Shown here piece after piece: positions 39,422 to 49,820 of a DNA stretch of 64,000 nucleotides. The DNA is from an uncultured Clostridia bacterium (GTDB lineage: Bacteria > Bacillota > Clostridia > Lachnospirales > Anaerotignaceae). A program made the position numbers and the translations under genes. The DNA lies in the NCBI GenBank assembly GCA_944377425.1, contig CALWEX010000013.1, positions 1-64,000 of the forward strand, given 5' to 3'. The notes below the pieces were generated by a model. It did not search any database. It was not told where the DNA came from and worked only from the letters and a program-made list of their open reading frames with translations. Each line of letters starts with the position of its first letter. Positions within the stretch are counted from its first letter, which is position 1.

Positions 39422-39820
39422 ATGTGGACTGGTGATATAGCTTCAATAATTTTCACTCGAATTAAGATACAATTTTCGAGTAATCTTAAAACTAAATATC
39501 CTGATTTATATTTTACTAATTCTGATAAATCACAGACAACTCCAAAATTTCCTACAGTTTATATACATGAAATTGGTAGTGTTGAACAAGGGCAGGACCT
39601 TGACAATAGCGAAATTAATGCAACTCTATCATCATTTCAGATAGAAGTAATTGATAATGTAAGTCAAAATAGAGCAAAAGAAATAATGGAAGAAGTTATT
39701 CGTATTATGAAAATAATGCGTTTCACGATAACGGCACTTCCTGAATTTCAAAATACAGATAGTGATTATCGTTCAGTTGCACGATTTAGGCGAATGATAG
39801 GCAAAAACGATATATTATAA
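39422..39820 (+). CDS. Tail terminator protein
   Basis: The 132-residue alpha/beta protein (FPTVYIHEIG, then FQIEVIDNVSQNRAKEIMEE) has the pattern of tail terminators, which cap the tail tube and join it to the head. It precedes the tail tube gene, the usual order. It starts 8 nt after the preceding stop. Confidence 0.7.
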   Translation: MWTGDIASIIFTRIKIQFSSNLKTKYPDLYFTNSDKSQTTPKFPTVYIHEIGSVEQGQDLDNSEINATLSSFQIEVIDNVSQNRAKEIMEEVIRIMKIMRFTITALPEFQNTDSDYRSVARFRRMIGKNDIL

Positions 39821-39884
39821 CTCATTTTTAGAACCGATAAGGTTCTATTTTTTTTATAAAAAATCAGAAAGGGGATAATTTACT

Positions 39885-40370
39885 ATGGCAAGTACAAGTT
39901 ATTTGGCAAGAGTTATTTATAAAAAACATACAGAAGATGATGCTTGGGACGGCACATACAATCTTTTGGTAAGAGCAAAGTCTATCCCGTCACCAGTATC
40001 GGCACCAAACACAGTTGAAAGTACAACACTTGAAGATGATGCACAGACATACGAAATGGGTATCAAGACATCTGACAGCAAAGAGATTACTGGAAATCTT
40101 GAAAAAGAATACCTCGACAAAATAGATGAATTAGGCAGCAAAAAGCTTGATATTATACATTTGTATGGCACAGACGGTATAGGTAGTGTTGCAAAATACG
40201 CTTATGTTGGTCAGGCTACAGCAACGCCTACAGATGTTGGTGGTAATGATGAAATTTTGGAAATGTCTGTTACTATCGTTCCAAACACAACAGCCAAAAA
40301 AGTTACTGACGAATTGACAGTCGTTGATAATAAAGACGGTACTTTTACAGTTTCAAGGGCTGGAGACTGA
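39885..40370 (+). CDS. Major tail tube protein
   Basis: The 161-residue protein (MASTSYLARVIYKKHTEDDA at its start) shows the TP901-1-like tail tube pattern: a loop with PNTVESTTLEDDAQTYEMGI, EITGNLEKEYLDKI and a C-terminal NKDGTFTVSRAGD. It forms the stacked rings of the tail. GAAAGGGG precedes the ATG. The next genes are the tail chaperones and the tape measure. Confidence 0.85.
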   Translation: MASTSYLARVIYKKHTEDDAWDGTYNLLVRAKSIPSPVSAPNTVESTTLEDDAQTYEMGIKTSDSKEITGNLEKEYLDKIDELGSKKLDIIHLYGTDGIGSVAKYAYVGQATATPTDVGGNDEILEMSVTIVPNTTAKKVTDELTVVDNKDGTFTVSRAGD

Positions 40371-40427
40371 TATGGCAGCTTAAATTTGGAACAAACGTTT
40401 TCATATTAATTTAAGGAGATAATTAAA

Positions 40428-40847
40428 ATGATGATATTAAAAGTAAAAGGTAAAGAATATAAGGTTAAATTTGGCTTTAACAGCTTTTGCGACACTGATT
40501 TAATGGAGCGTGCAGGCGATTTGCTGAAAGTTTTTCAAAACCAAAATGTGGAAAACGATAACGATGTAACAGGCATTGGCAAAATTAAGGATTTATTTAC
40601 ATGTGTACGTGAATTATTATATTTTGGCTTTATGAAATATAACCCAGTGGCAGACGTACAAAAAGTTGGAGATATCCTTGACGATTATCACGATGAAGCA
40701 ACCGAAGAAAATGCAAACAGCATTATGGAATTATTCACTAAACTTACAGAGGAATTAATGCAAGAGGGTTTTTTGGGAGACCTGACGAAAGCAAAGACAC
40801 AACAAGTTCAGCAAGTACAGGAGAAACAAATAACAGAAGTAAAATAA
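40428..40847 (+). CDS. Tail assembly chaperone, short form (gpG-like)
   Basis: The 139-residue product starts MMILKVKGKEYKVKFGFNSF and is acidic and helical, as tail assembly chaperones are. It ends at 40847 in the zero frame. Near its end a slippery run (GGGTTTTTTGGG, 40766-40777) allows a -1 shift to make the longer GT form. AAGGAG precedes the ATG. Confidence 0.82.
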   Translation: MMILKVKGKEYKVKFGFNSFCDTDLMERAGDLLKVFQNQNVENDNDVTGIGKIKDLFTCVRELLYFGFMKYNPVADVQKVGDILDDYHDEATEENANSIMELFTKLTEELMQEGFLGDLTKAKTQQVQQVQEKQITEVK

Positions 40848-41233
40848 AGTCGTTTTCAGAAGCGATATATGAAGATATTTTACCATTTTATCTTGCGATA
40901 GGTGTTTCTTATGAAAGATTTATGGATAGTTGTCCTAAAGAATTAGAACCTTTTGTTAAAGCACATGAAATTAAAATGAAAGAACAAGATGCTCTTATTT
41001 ATTCATGGATTGGCAACTATGTTTTATCTGCTGTAATTGTAGCAGTTGATAGATGTTTGTCCGGTAGAAAATCAAAAGCTGAATATATAAAAAATCCAAT
41101 GCTTAATGATATGGAGATAAACAGTTTAACAGAAGAAGAAAGATATGAAAAAGAATTAAGAAAAGCACTATTAGCAGAAGAAATGTGGATACATGCTGGC
41201 AAAATGAAGGGTTTGCCAGAAACAATAATTTAG
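40428..41233 (+). CDS. Tail assembly chaperone, long form made by -1 frameshift (gpGT-like)
   Basis: After GAG GGT TTT TTG the ribosome can slip back one base. The heptamer G GGT TTT (40766-40772) fits the X XXY YYZ rule, and T TTT TTG (40769-40775) overlaps it. The -1 frame is then open from about 40766 to 41233 (FFGRPDESKDTTSSASTGE, then SKIKSFSEAIYEDILPFY). The T part has no ribosome site of its own before 40922. The resulting protein is about 268 residues. Confidence 0.85.
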
Positions 41234-41293
41234 GACGGTAAGGATTAAATTCTTTATCGTCTTTTTATTTTTATTAAAGGGCGGTGTAACAAA

Positions 41294-44200
41294 ATGGCAG
41301 ACACAATAGATAGTTTAAGGATTGAGATAGACTCTCAAGCCACAAAAGCCAACAAATCTATTGACAACCTTGTTAAAAAACTAAATACATTATCAACCGC
41401 CATTAAAAGCATTGAAAAGGTAAATTTAACTAATTTTACTCAAGGAATTAATCAATTTTCCAATTCAATGCAGAAAATGCAAAATGTAAAAGCTGAACAA
41501 TTTGCAACAATAGCCAATGGCATTAAAAAAATATCTACTATTGATTCAGCAAAATTAAATGCCGTATCAGTTGGATTGAAGAATTTGTCAACTGGATTAA
41601 ATGGTTTTAATAATATATCTTATAATTTTGGCAATTTAAGTAATCTTAGTAATGCAATAAATCAGCTTGGTTATAAAGCAAGTGGTAAGGGTACAGGAAA
41701 TCTTTCAAAAATCAAAACCGACTTAATTGATTTTATAAATGGCTTAAATAGCGTTGGCTCAATTAATTTTGATATGACAGGACTTTCAAATTTAATTTCG
41801 AGCCTTAACAAACTTGGTGGCAAAGCAGCTACGCAGGCAACAGCTAATTTAAAGCCAATGAAAGAACAAATCTTACAATTTGTAAGTGGCTTAAATGGAC
41901 TTGGAACAATAAATTTTGACATGAGTGGTTTAAGCAGTCTTGTATCATCACTTTCAAAATTAGGTGGAAAAACAGTTACTAACGCTATTACAAATATTCC
42001 ATTATTGGCGGATAAATTAAAATATTTAATGCAAGTTTTATCAACAGCACCGTCTATAAATCAGAATATAATTCAAATGACAAATGCTTTGGCTAACCTT
42101 GCAAGTCAAGGCAATAAAGTAGGAACAGCAAGTAAGGGACTTGTAAGTGGTTTAAATCGTACAAACAATGCAATGAAATCTTCAAAGAAACAAGCGCTTA
42201 GTCTTGCTGCTGCTTTTGGTAAATTCTATGCTTCATACTTCCTTGTTATACGTGGCATTAAAAAGCTTTGGAGTAGCATAGAGTCGTCTATGAACTATAT
42301 AGAAACTCTTAACTACTTTAATCAGGCGTTTAGACAAGTAGCGGATAATGCAGATGTTTCAGCATGGAAAGAATATGGTTATAAATCCGCTGAGGCTTAT
42401 GCTGATTCGTTTGCAGAACGTTCAAAACAACTTGCTCAAAAATTAACAGGGTATGAAATATCTGATAGAGGCGATTTAACAAGGACAGACTTCCCAAGTC
42501 TTGGTTTAGACCCTGAAAAAACAATGCAATATCAAGCCACATTTGCTCAAATGTCATCATCAATGGGTGTTGCATCAGAAACAGCTCTTAAATTATCAAA
42601 TGCCCTCACGATGATTGGCGCCGACCTTGCGTCAGTAAGGAATATGAACTTTACAGATGTATGGGACGATATGACAAGTGGCTTAGTCGGCATGAGCCGT
42701 ACATGGGATAAGTATGGCGTTAATATTCGTGAAGTAAATTTGCAACAAAAATTGAATGAATTAGGCATTCAAGCTAATATCTCAAGCCTTAATCAGCAAG
42801 ATAAAGCAATCTTGCGTACAATTATACTTCTTGATAGTACACGTTATGCTTGGGGAGACTTGGCTAATACAATAAATGCGCCTGCTAACCAATTAAGAGT
42901 ATTACAAGCAAATTTTCAATCTTTGGCACGTACAATAGGTTCATTATTTTTGCCAGTTATTACGGCTGTATTACCGTACATTAATGCACTTATTATAGCT
43001 GTTCAACGTCTTTTTTCTTGGATTGCTGGTTTGTTTGGAATTAATTTAAGCTCATTTGTAAGTTCTGTAGGTTCGTCAGCCGTAGACATGGGTGCTTTAG
43101 CCGATGAAGCGGACGACACAGCAAGTGGTATTGACTCTGCTGCTGATTCAGCTGAAAAACTTAGGAAATCCCTTGCTAGTTATGATGAATTAAACGTAGT
43201 TCCTGAAAAAACTGATACAAGCACTGGTGGCGGTGCTGGCGGTGGTGGCGGAATAGGCGATATGTCTGCTCTTAATGCCGCTCTTGATGAAATCTTAAAT
43301 GAATATCAAAAAGCATGGGACGAAGCATTTGCTGAAATGCAAAACAATGCTAATGAAATTGCAGATAATATTACAAATGCGTTTAAAGCCGCTTATGATG
43401 AAGCATTAAGATTATTTGATTTATTTAGCAAAGGCTTTACTATTGGCTTTGGAGATACAAGTGTATTAGGGGATTTACAAAAAGAATTTAATAAATTATT
43501 TGGAAATTTAAAAGATATATTCTCTGATACAGAAGTAGTTTCTGCATTTAAAGATTGGATAGATACACTTGCAACAACATTTGGACAACAAACAGGTGCA
43601 TTCGTTTCTATAGGTGCTACTTTAACAGATAATTTATTAGGCGGAATAAATAAATATTTATCTAAAAACAAAAGTAAAATCAAAACTTGGCTTATAGATA
43701 TGTTTGATATATCAGGTGATATAATGACACTTGGTGCTGATTTTACCACTGCTCTTGCTGATGTTTTTAGTGTATTTAGGTCTGATTCTGCTAAGCAAAT
43801 AACAGCAGATATTATAGAAATATTTGCTAATGGATTTATGGGCGCTACTGAATTAGCCGCAAAATTCATAAGAGATATAGCAGGAATGCTTTTAACTCCG
43901 TTTATAGAAAATGCTGAAAAAATAAAAGAAGCATTAAACAATACATTAGAGCCTTTATCTGTTGTATTTGATACTATTGCCAATGGAGTAACAGAAACAT
44001 TTGATAAATTAAATCAGGTATATGATGAAAATATAGAACCATTATTTACATCGTTAGGTGAAGGATTTACTAAAATATGGGGAACTTTATTAGACGGATA
44101 CAACAATTATCTTGCGCCTGTCTTAGATAATTTGGCGCAAAAATTTTCTGTTGTTTGGGAAAGCAATTTGCAACCGTTGATAAATAATGCCATTGAATTA

Positions 44201-45298
44201 TTAGGAGAAGCATTTGAATTAATCAAAAACTTATGGGAAACAATTTTACAGCCATTATTTGATTGGATTGCTTCTGAAATTATGCCAGCTCTTTCGCCTA
44301 TTGTTGAAATGTTAGGTGGCGCTTTATTAGACGGAATTGCTGATGTCGCTGATAAAATTAATATTACCATAAAAGCATTAAAGCTTATTTTAGAAGTAAT
44401 TAATGCAATATTTGAATTTGACTGGGGTGGTTTATGGGATTCTGCAACAAAAGCTTTTAAAGATGCGGCCCAGTCTATTGACGAAACATTAACTAATATT
44501 AAAAATTGGGTTACTACTAAATTCGGTGAAGTATCAGAATTTATATCAGATACATGGAATGGTATATTTGAATTTTTATCAGGGATTTGGCAAGATATTT
44601 TTGATACTTCAAGTGGAAAAGTCGATGAAATATCCAAAAAATTATCTGAGACTTGGGATAAAATAAAAACCACTGTTTCTGAAAAATGGGGACTTATAAA
44701 ATCGACTATAAGTGGTCTTGTATCAAATATTTATACAGATGTTTCGGGTAAATTTGATAATATCAAAACAAATATTACTAATAAACTTACAGCAGCGTAT
44801 GATAGTGTAAAGAAAATATTTGATGATATTAAAAACGCTATAACTGATAAAATTAATGCTGCTAAAGATGCAGTAAGCGCTGGTATTGATAAAATAAAAG
44901 GCATTTTAGACTTTGACTGGGAACTGCCAGACTTAAAACTTCCACACTTTAAAATAACTGGTAGTTTTGGTCTTACACCACCTACTACACCTAAAGTCAG
45001 CGTTGATTGGTATGCTAAAGGTGCTGTGTTTGATAAACCTTCTTTAATTGGTGTTGGTGAAGCCGGAAAAGAGGCTGTAATGCCGTTAGAACGTAATACA
45101 GGCTGGATAGATAATCTTGCTGATAGTATTTCGATAAAATTATCTGATAGGCTTATGGAATGGGAAGCAGCCGGAGAGCAACCGCCAGTTAATGTTAATG
45201 TGACTATAGAGGGTGAAATGAAAAAGTTTATAAAAGCTATTAAGGACGAAAATTCTTCTTACCAGAAACAAACTGGTAGGTCAATATTTAGTACATAA
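41294..45298 (+). CDS. Tail tape measure protein
   Basis: The 1334-residue protein is the longest ORF of the prophage. It is mostly helix and coiled coil with tandem degenerate repeats in the first 250 residues (LNGLGTINFDMSGLSSLVSS and GLNSVGSINFDMTGLSNLIS). A hydrophobic pair lies near residue 550-580 (ITAVLPYINALIIAVQRLFS), followed by a Gly-rich linker near 640. It sets tail length and passes into the host envelope at infection. The C-terminal VGEAGKEAVMPLERN is a common end of tape measures. Confidence 0.92.
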   Translation: MADTIDSLRIEIDSQATKANKSIDNLVKKLNTLSTAIKSIEKVNLTNFTQGINQFSNSMQKMQNVKAEQFATIANGIKKISTIDSAKLNAVSVGLKNLSTGLNGFNNISYNFGNLSNLSNAINQLGYKASGKGTGNLSKIKTDLIDFINGLNSVGSINFDMTGLSNLISSLNKLGGKAATQATANLKPMKEQILQFVSGLNGLGTINFDMSGLSSLVSSLSKLGGKTVTNAITNIPLLADKLKYLMQVLSTAPSINQNIIQMTNALANLASQGNKVGTASKGLVSGLNRTNNAMKSSKKQALSLAAAFGKFYASYFLVIRGIKKLWSSIESSMNYIETLNYFNQAFRQVADNADVSAWKEYGYKSAEAYADSFAERSKQLAQKLTGYEISDRGDLTRTDFPSLGLDPEKTMQYQATFAQMSSSMGVASETALKLSNALTMIGADLASVRNMNFTDVWDDMTSGLVGMSRTWDKYGVNIREVNLQQKLNELGIQANISSLNQQDKAILRTIILLDSTRYAWGDLANTINAPANQLRVLQANFQSLARTIGSLFLPVITAVLPYINALIIAVQRLFSWIAGLFGINLSSFVSSVGSSAVDMGALADEADDTASGIDSAADSAEKLRKSLASYDELNVVPEKTDTSTGGGAGGGGGIGDMSALNAALDEILNEYQKAWDEAFAEMQNNANEIADNITNAFKAAYDEALRLFDLFSKGFTIGFGDTSVLGDLQKEFNKLFGNLKDIFSDTEVVSAFKDWIDTLATTFGQQTGAFVSIGATLTDNLLGGINKYLSKNKSKIKTWLIDMFDISGDIMTLGADFTTALADVFSVFRSDSAKQITADIIEIFANGFMGATELAAKFIRDIAGMLLTPFIENAEKIKEALNNTLEPLSVVFDTIANGVTETFDKLNQVYDENIEPLFTSLGEGFTKIWGTLLDGYNNYLAPVLDNLAQKFSVVWESNLQPLINNAIELLGEAFELIKNLWETILQPLFDWIASEIMPALSPIVEMLGGALLDGIADVADKINITIKALKLILEVINAIFEFDWGGLWDSATKAFKDAAQSIDETLTNIKNWVTTKFGEVSEFISDTWNGIFEFLSGIWQDIFDTSSGKVDEISKKLSETWDKIKTTVSEKWGLIKSTISGLVSNIYTDVSGKFDNIKTNITNKLTAAYDSVKKIFDDIKNAITDKINAAKDAVSAGIDKIKGILDFDWELPDLKLPHFKITGSFGLTPPTTPKVSVDWYAKGAVFDKPSLIGVGEAGKEAVMPLERNTGWIDNLADSISIKLSDRLMEWEAAGEQPPVNVNVTIEGEMKKFIKAIKDENSSYQKQTGRSIFST

Positions 45299-45315
45299 AA
45301 AGGGGGCAGTATGTT

Positions 45316-45732
45316 ATGGCGACAAATTTTGAAGGTTGGATTTTAAAGTTTGGCAATACTATACTGCCAAATAGCTTTTTAAGTAATAGTTATAGTGCGA
45401 CACCTAACCAACGTACAGAGCTAGAAGCGTATAGAGACGATTATACACAAAATTTATATAGAGTAACATCAACCGGGCTAAAAACTAAGATAGAAGCTAA
45501 TATAAAACCGCTGTATTTAGAAGATAAATTAAAACTGCAAAGCATAATGGAAAACGGCCTAGAAGATGAATTACAGCGTAAGTATAAAGTTACATATTGG
45601 AATGACGAAACCTGTTCTTATACAACAGGTTCTTTTTATATTCCAGACACCACATATTCAATATATTGGGTTAATAAAAAACGTAATTCAATACTTTATA
45701 ACTCTTTTAAGTTGACATTAATCCAATATTAA
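45316..45732 (+). CDS. Small tail protein after tape measure
   Basis: The 138-residue beta-rich protein (MATNFEGWILKFGNTILPNS at its start) has the size and pattern of DUF6711-type tail proteins that sit between the tape measure and the baseplate protein. It may be part of the distal tail. AAAGGGGG precedes the ATG. Confidence 0.65.
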   Translation: MATNFEGWILKFGNTILPNSFLSNSYSATPNQRTELEAYRDDYTQNLYRVTSTGLKTKIEANIKPLYLEDKLKLQSIMENGLEDELQRKYKVTYWNDETCSYTTGSFYIPDTTYSIYWVNKKRNSILYNSFKLTLIQY

Positions 45733-45744
45733 GGTAGGGATTTT

Positions 45745-47949
45745 ATGGACGCAGAATTAAGAAAACTATTATTAAGTGGTGCTGCAAATAGGCAAACAAT
45801 AATACATTTCCCTAACGGAGAATATGCAGACATTACAAGTGGTATTTATAGCGGTTCTATGAAACTCGAAGAAGTTTTATGCTCAAGTGAAGATTTAACT
45901 TTTGGAGAGTGTAATGCAAGTAAATTTGAAGTAACTTTATCTGATACAGCTGATATATCTAATCTTATTATAGAAGTATATCAAAGCATATCTTTTAACG
46001 AAAACGCTCTTAAATTACTTGCAACTCACGAAGATAAAGTTGTTATTACCCATGATAATAAAGCACTTTTAACTGGCCGACATGCTAATTATACAATACC
46101 GCTTTTTTATGGGCGTGTTGATAGCGCTGAATTACAAGCCGACAGAATACACAGAGATATAATCGCTTATGATGAATTATATTTCAAAGGCGATATTAAT
46201 GTAGCTGATTGGTATTCGGAGTTTTTTGCTGGTAGTTCTGATAAAACGTTAAAAAGCTTTAGATACAGCTTATTTGAATTTATTGGCATACAACAAGAAA
46301 ATATAACTTTAATAAATGATAATATTGTTCTTGAAGAAACTTTATCAACTACTGAGTTGAAATTTAGTGACTTAATAAAAGCCATTTGCCAAATTAATGT
46401 CTGCTTTGGCCATATAAACCGTAACGGTATATTTAAGTATATATATTTATCTGACAATAATACTACTTATGATATAAGTGATAATTACCGTTCAAACGAC
46501 ACCAGCTATGAACAGTATTTCGTTCGCAAAATTGATAAACTACAAATTAGTGGTGATGAAGAAGATATTGGAGCTATTGTTGGTACAGGCGATAATCCAT
46601 ATACAATAAAAGGTAATTTCCTTATATGGGGAAAGACAGCAGCAGAGCTTGAACAAATAACTAATACAGTATTTGCTAAAATAAAAGACATTACTTATAG
46701 ACCATTTTCGGCCGAAACCATATATTCAGAGCCATATATTAATATTGGAGATATATTAAATTTAACAACAAGCCTTGACAATATAAATATAAGCAGTTAT
46801 GTATTGCAAAACTCAATGAGCGGCGTTCAGTTGTTTAATCAAGAATTATCATCAACTGGTAGTGAATATCGAAGTGAAGTTGTTGACGATGTTAATGCAG
46901 AAATAAACCAACTTAAAGGCCGAACATTAAAATTAACTAAAAATGTTGATAAATTTTCTGTTGAAATGGAGTATATCTCCGGTTCAGTAGATAATCTTAC
47001 AACACAATACTCAAAGATAGAACAACAAACAGATAGCCTTACACTTACAGTTGGTGAAGTAGTAAAAGACTTACCAAATAAAGTAACAGTTGGCGAAGTA
47101 TCGTCACAGTTAAGCCTTGAAAAAGATAAAATTACTATATCAGGTCAACGTCTTGAAATTACTACAGACAATTTTACTCTTGCTACAGACGGAACAGTGT
47201 CGTGTAGCAATATTACAATAACTGGCGGAACTATAAACATAACCGCAAGTTCTGATATTGATTTTATAACTTTAAAAAACACAAAAACAAACGTAACAAC
47301 AATACTTTCAACATCTAATTTATCCATTGCAGACAGTTCTACATCTTTAAATATTGCAACAAGCAGTATTAAGTGTACTTTTGGTGATTATGGCTATGTT
47401 CTTTCACCAACATTATTTAATCTAAGTTATTTAGACTCAAACTATTTTGAACTTTCTGAAAATTATTTGAAAATAAATACCAAGGTGGCAGTTGTTATAA
47501 CAAGTCCAGCTCAAAGCTATCAGGCTTCAAGTAGCTTATATATGACATCAGGTTCAAATATGGAACTAACAATAGAGGGTGATGCTCGAACATTATCTCT
47601 AACAAATGAGGGTATGAATGGAACTGTATCAATTTCAGCAAGTGGAACAAATAGTAAAATTTCAGTTTATTCAAACGGCACTTTAACAATAAATACTGCG
47701 GATTATTTTGTAATAAATAGTGATACAACGCTTTCTATTCTTTCAGCAGAAAGTATTACAATAGAAAGTGAAGAAATTATTTTAGGTAAAAGTTCGGGTT
47801 ATTTAGGTTTTTTCGGACATAGTGCTCACAGAAAAGAAACCATTGAGGGATTTCCAACTGTTGGGACTCCTACAACTACTGAAATAAGAGATGTAGTACG
47901 TGACCTTTATAATGCTTTAAGTGTTTATGGACTTATCAGCATTGAATAG
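45745..47949 (+). CDS. Tail-tip/baseplate protein with beta-repeat C-terminus
   Basis: The 734-residue protein has an N-terminal part (to about 390) resembling siphophage tail-associated proteins, with LEEVLCSSEDLTFGECNASK and FYGRVDSAEL. A helical stretch (about 390-430) leads to a C-terminal half of repeated short beta strands rich in T, S and N, typical of a trimeric beta-helix adhesin. It probably forms the tail tip that touches the cell. AAGGTAGGG precedes the ATG. Confidence 0.78.
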   Translation: MDAELRKLLLSGAANRQTIIHFPNGEYADITSGIYSGSMKLEEVLCSSEDLTFGECNASKFEVTLSDTADISNLIIEVYQSISFNENALKLLATHEDKVVITHDNKALLTGRHANYTIPLFYGRVDSAELQADRIHRDIIAYDELYFKGDINVADWYSEFFAGSSDKTLKSFRYSLFEFIGIQQENITLINDNIVLEETLSTTELKFSDLIKAICQINVCFGHINRNGIFKYIYLSDNNTTYDISDNYRSNDTSYEQYFVRKIDKLQISGDEEDIGAIVGTGDNPYTIKGNFLIWGKTAAELEQITNTVFAKIKDITYRPFSAETIYSEPYINIGDILNLTTSLDNINISSYVLQNSMSGVQLFNQELSSTGSEYRSEVVDDVNAEINQLKGRTLKLTKNVDKFSVEMEYISGSVDNLTTQYSKIEQQTDSLTLTVGEVVKDLPNKVTVGEVSSQLSLEKDKITISGQRLEITTDNFTLATDGTVSCSNITITGGTINITASSDIDFITLKNTKTNVTTILSTSNLSIADSSTSLNIATSSIKCTFGDYGYVLSPTLFNLSYLDSNYFELSENYLKINTKVAVVITSPAQSYQASSSLYMTSGSNMELTIEGDARTLSLTNEGMNGTVSISASGTNSKISVYSNGTLTINTADYFVINSDTTLSILSAESITIESEEIILGKSSGYLGFFGHSAHRKETIEGFPTVGTPTTTEIRDVVRDLYNALSVYGLISIE

Positions 47950-47964
47950 CGAAAGGAGAAAATA

Positions 47965-48336
47965 ATGTATTTAACAAACGAACAATGTGACTATTATTTA
48001 TCTGTTCTAAAAATTATAGCACCAAAAGTAACAGGTAAATTGGGCTATGCTGTTGCAAGAAACATGAGAAATCTTTCAAATTCTTTAACTGAATATATTG
48101 AAAGAAAAAACAGCCTTATAATAAAATATGGGACTGAAATAAACGGAGAAATTTCATTAAATAAGTCTGATGAAAATTATAAGCTATTTTTAGAAGAAAT
48201 TAAGGAATTTTCTGACATTGAGCATGACATTGATATTATGAAAGTTGCCCCAAACGATATATACAACTCAACGCTTAGCGCTGACGTAATATCTAATATT
48301 ATGTTTATGATTGATGAAGGTGATACAAATGGCTGA
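47965..48336 (+). CDS. DUF1617-like tail-module protein
   Basis: The 123-residue helical protein (TNEQCDYYLSVLKIIAPKVT, then EYIERKNSLIIKYG) resembles DUF1617 proteins that recur next to tail fibre genes in Gram-positive phages. Role unknown. GAAAGGAG precedes the ATG. Its end overlaps the next gene by 8 bases. Confidence 0.7.
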   Translation: MYLTNEQCDYYLSVLKIIAPKVTGKLGYAVARNMRNLSNSLTEYIERKNSLIIKYGTEINGEISLNKSDENYKLFLEEIKEFSDIEHDIDIMKVAPNDIYNSTLSADVISNIMFMIDEGDTNG

Positions 48337-49372
48337 TTTGCAAACTACATACATATCCGACCTTGCTCAAGGGTCAATACAAGACAGCACTTTGTTTATA
48401 ACTGATGACGGTATAAATACAAATAGTGCTACAGCCGCTGATGTTGCTAACTTTGCAAAAGAAAAAATACTACCAGAAGCTAATTCTTATGCTGATACTA
48501 AAAAAAATGAAGCTGTTGAAGAAAGTAAAGAGTATACAAATGGTGTTATATCAAATAAAAATTTATTAATCAACAGTAATTTTAAAGACCCGATTAATTA
48601 TGTTGGATTTACAAGTATAAAAGCTAATGGAAGTAGTCAAAGGATAATTCCTGTATGGCAGTATTTTTCAAACAATGCAGGAAATTCGTGCCAATTAACC
48701 GAAAATGGATTACAACTGATTCAGCCGGAAGCAGCTTCCGGGAGAATATATCAATATTTTGAAAATTTCAAAGAATTAGCAGGAAAAACAGTGACATTAA
48801 GCGGTGAAGTTGAGATTGTAAACTCTTTTACTGTGTATATAAATGCAGACGGTTCTTACATAAACAAAGGGACTTACAGTGAAAGTGGAATATTTACATG
48901 TACGTTTACATTCCCAGATACAATAACTACATCTTTATTTATAATGCTACAAAGTAACGCAACTGCAAATAATAACATGACTGTTAAATGGCTAAAATTA
49001 GAGTATGGAAATATCGTAACACCTTTTATACCGCCTAACAAAGCATTAGAGTTATTAAAATGTGAAAGATATATATTTGTACTTCCGAATGATTCATCTT
49101 ATATTGCTTCAACAAGTGGAGCGGCAACAACAGCTTACATGATAGTACCATTACCTACTGAGATGCGAACTATACCAACGATTATAGGTTCTGCAATGAA
49201 TATAAGAGGAGCAGGGAAGCCAAACACCGCTGTTTCAGGCGTTGCCATTTATAAAAAATATTTTAATGCTATAATTTTACAATTAACAATGCCAACAGGA
49301 TTTGAGGCAAACAACGTATATTTTGTTTACACCCGTGAACAAATAGTATTTGACAGCAATATATATACTTAA
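48329..49372 (+). CDS. Tail fibre / receptor-binding protein
   Basis: The 347-residue protein has an N-terminal phage-attachment part (MADLQTTYISDLAQGSIQDS), a coiled coil (about 50-75), then NLLINSNFKDPINY leading into a jelly-roll carbohydrate-binding-like domain (FENFKELAGKTVTLSGEVE) and a compact C-terminus. This is the usual plan of Clostridia phage fibres. The ATG at 48329 follows GAAGGTGA; an ATG at 48311 lacks a site. Confidence 0.8.
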   Translation: MADLQTTYISDLAQGSIQDSTLFITDDGINTNSATAADVANFAKEKILPEANSYADTKKNEAVEESKEYTNGVISNKNLLINSNFKDPINYVGFTSIKANGSSQRIIPVWQYFSNNAGNSCQLTENGLQLIQPEAASGRIYQYFENFKELAGKTVTLSGEVEIVNSFTVYINADGSYINKGTYSESGIFTCTFTFPDTITTSLFIMLQSNATANNNMTVKWLKLEYGNIVTPFIPPNKALELLKCERYIFVLPNDSSYIASTSGAATTAYMIVPLPTEMRTIPTIIGSAMNIRGAGKPNTAVSGVAIYKKYFNAIILQLTMPTGFEANNVYFVYTREQIVFDSNIYT

Positions 49373-49390
49373 TTTTAAGGCGGTGATTTC

Positions 49391-49768
49391 ATGGAAGAAG
49401 ATTTAATTAAGGTTTATATAAAGGCTGATGATAACAATAACATAATTGATATTAACAGCAGTATTTTTATTAAAGACATAACAGGCTGGATAGAGATTGA
49501 CAGCGGGACAGGCGATAAATACGCTCATGCACAAGGGCACTACTTTGACAAGCCTTTGGTAACTGAAACTGGCATTTATCGTTATCAATACTTATATAAA
49601 ATGATTGTTGAAAAAACAGATGAAGAAATATCAGCAGAAGAAGCAAAACTTCCACAGCCTGGAATGTCAGATGTAGAGCTTTTAAAAGCACAGGTCCAGG
49701 CTTTAAGTACAGAAAATGAATTTTTAAGTGATTGCCTTATTGAAATGGCTCAAGTTGTCTATGCTTAA
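49391..49768 (+). CDS. Tail fibre-associated protein
   Basis: The 125-residue protein has a beta-rich start with ITGWIEIDSGTGDKYAHAQG and a coiled-coil end (LLKAQVQALSTENEFLSDCL). This combination is found just after tail fibre genes and before XkdX in many Clostridia prophages, probably a fibre tip or chaperone. GGCGGTGA precedes the ATG. Confidence 0.72.
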   Translation: MEEDLIKVYIKADDNNNIIDINSSIFIKDITGWIEIDSGTGDKYAHAQGHYFDKPLVTETGIYRYQYLYKMIVEKTDEEISAEEAKLPQPGMSDVELLKAQVQALSTENEFLSDCLIEMAQVVYA

Positions 49769-49820
49769 GATTATTAATTATTTAATAATAAATTATTTAA
49801 TATTAAAAGGAGACGATGTT

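Noticed and set aside
40922-41233. Independent gene after the tail chaperone
   Set aside because: The ATG at 40922 has no ribosome site and the frame is open far upstream to the slippery site, so the -1 fusion is the better reading.
43393-44673. Long minus-strand ORFs within the tape measure gene
   Set aside because: They are shadows of a repetitive helical gene, with no ribosome sites and no sensible protein features.
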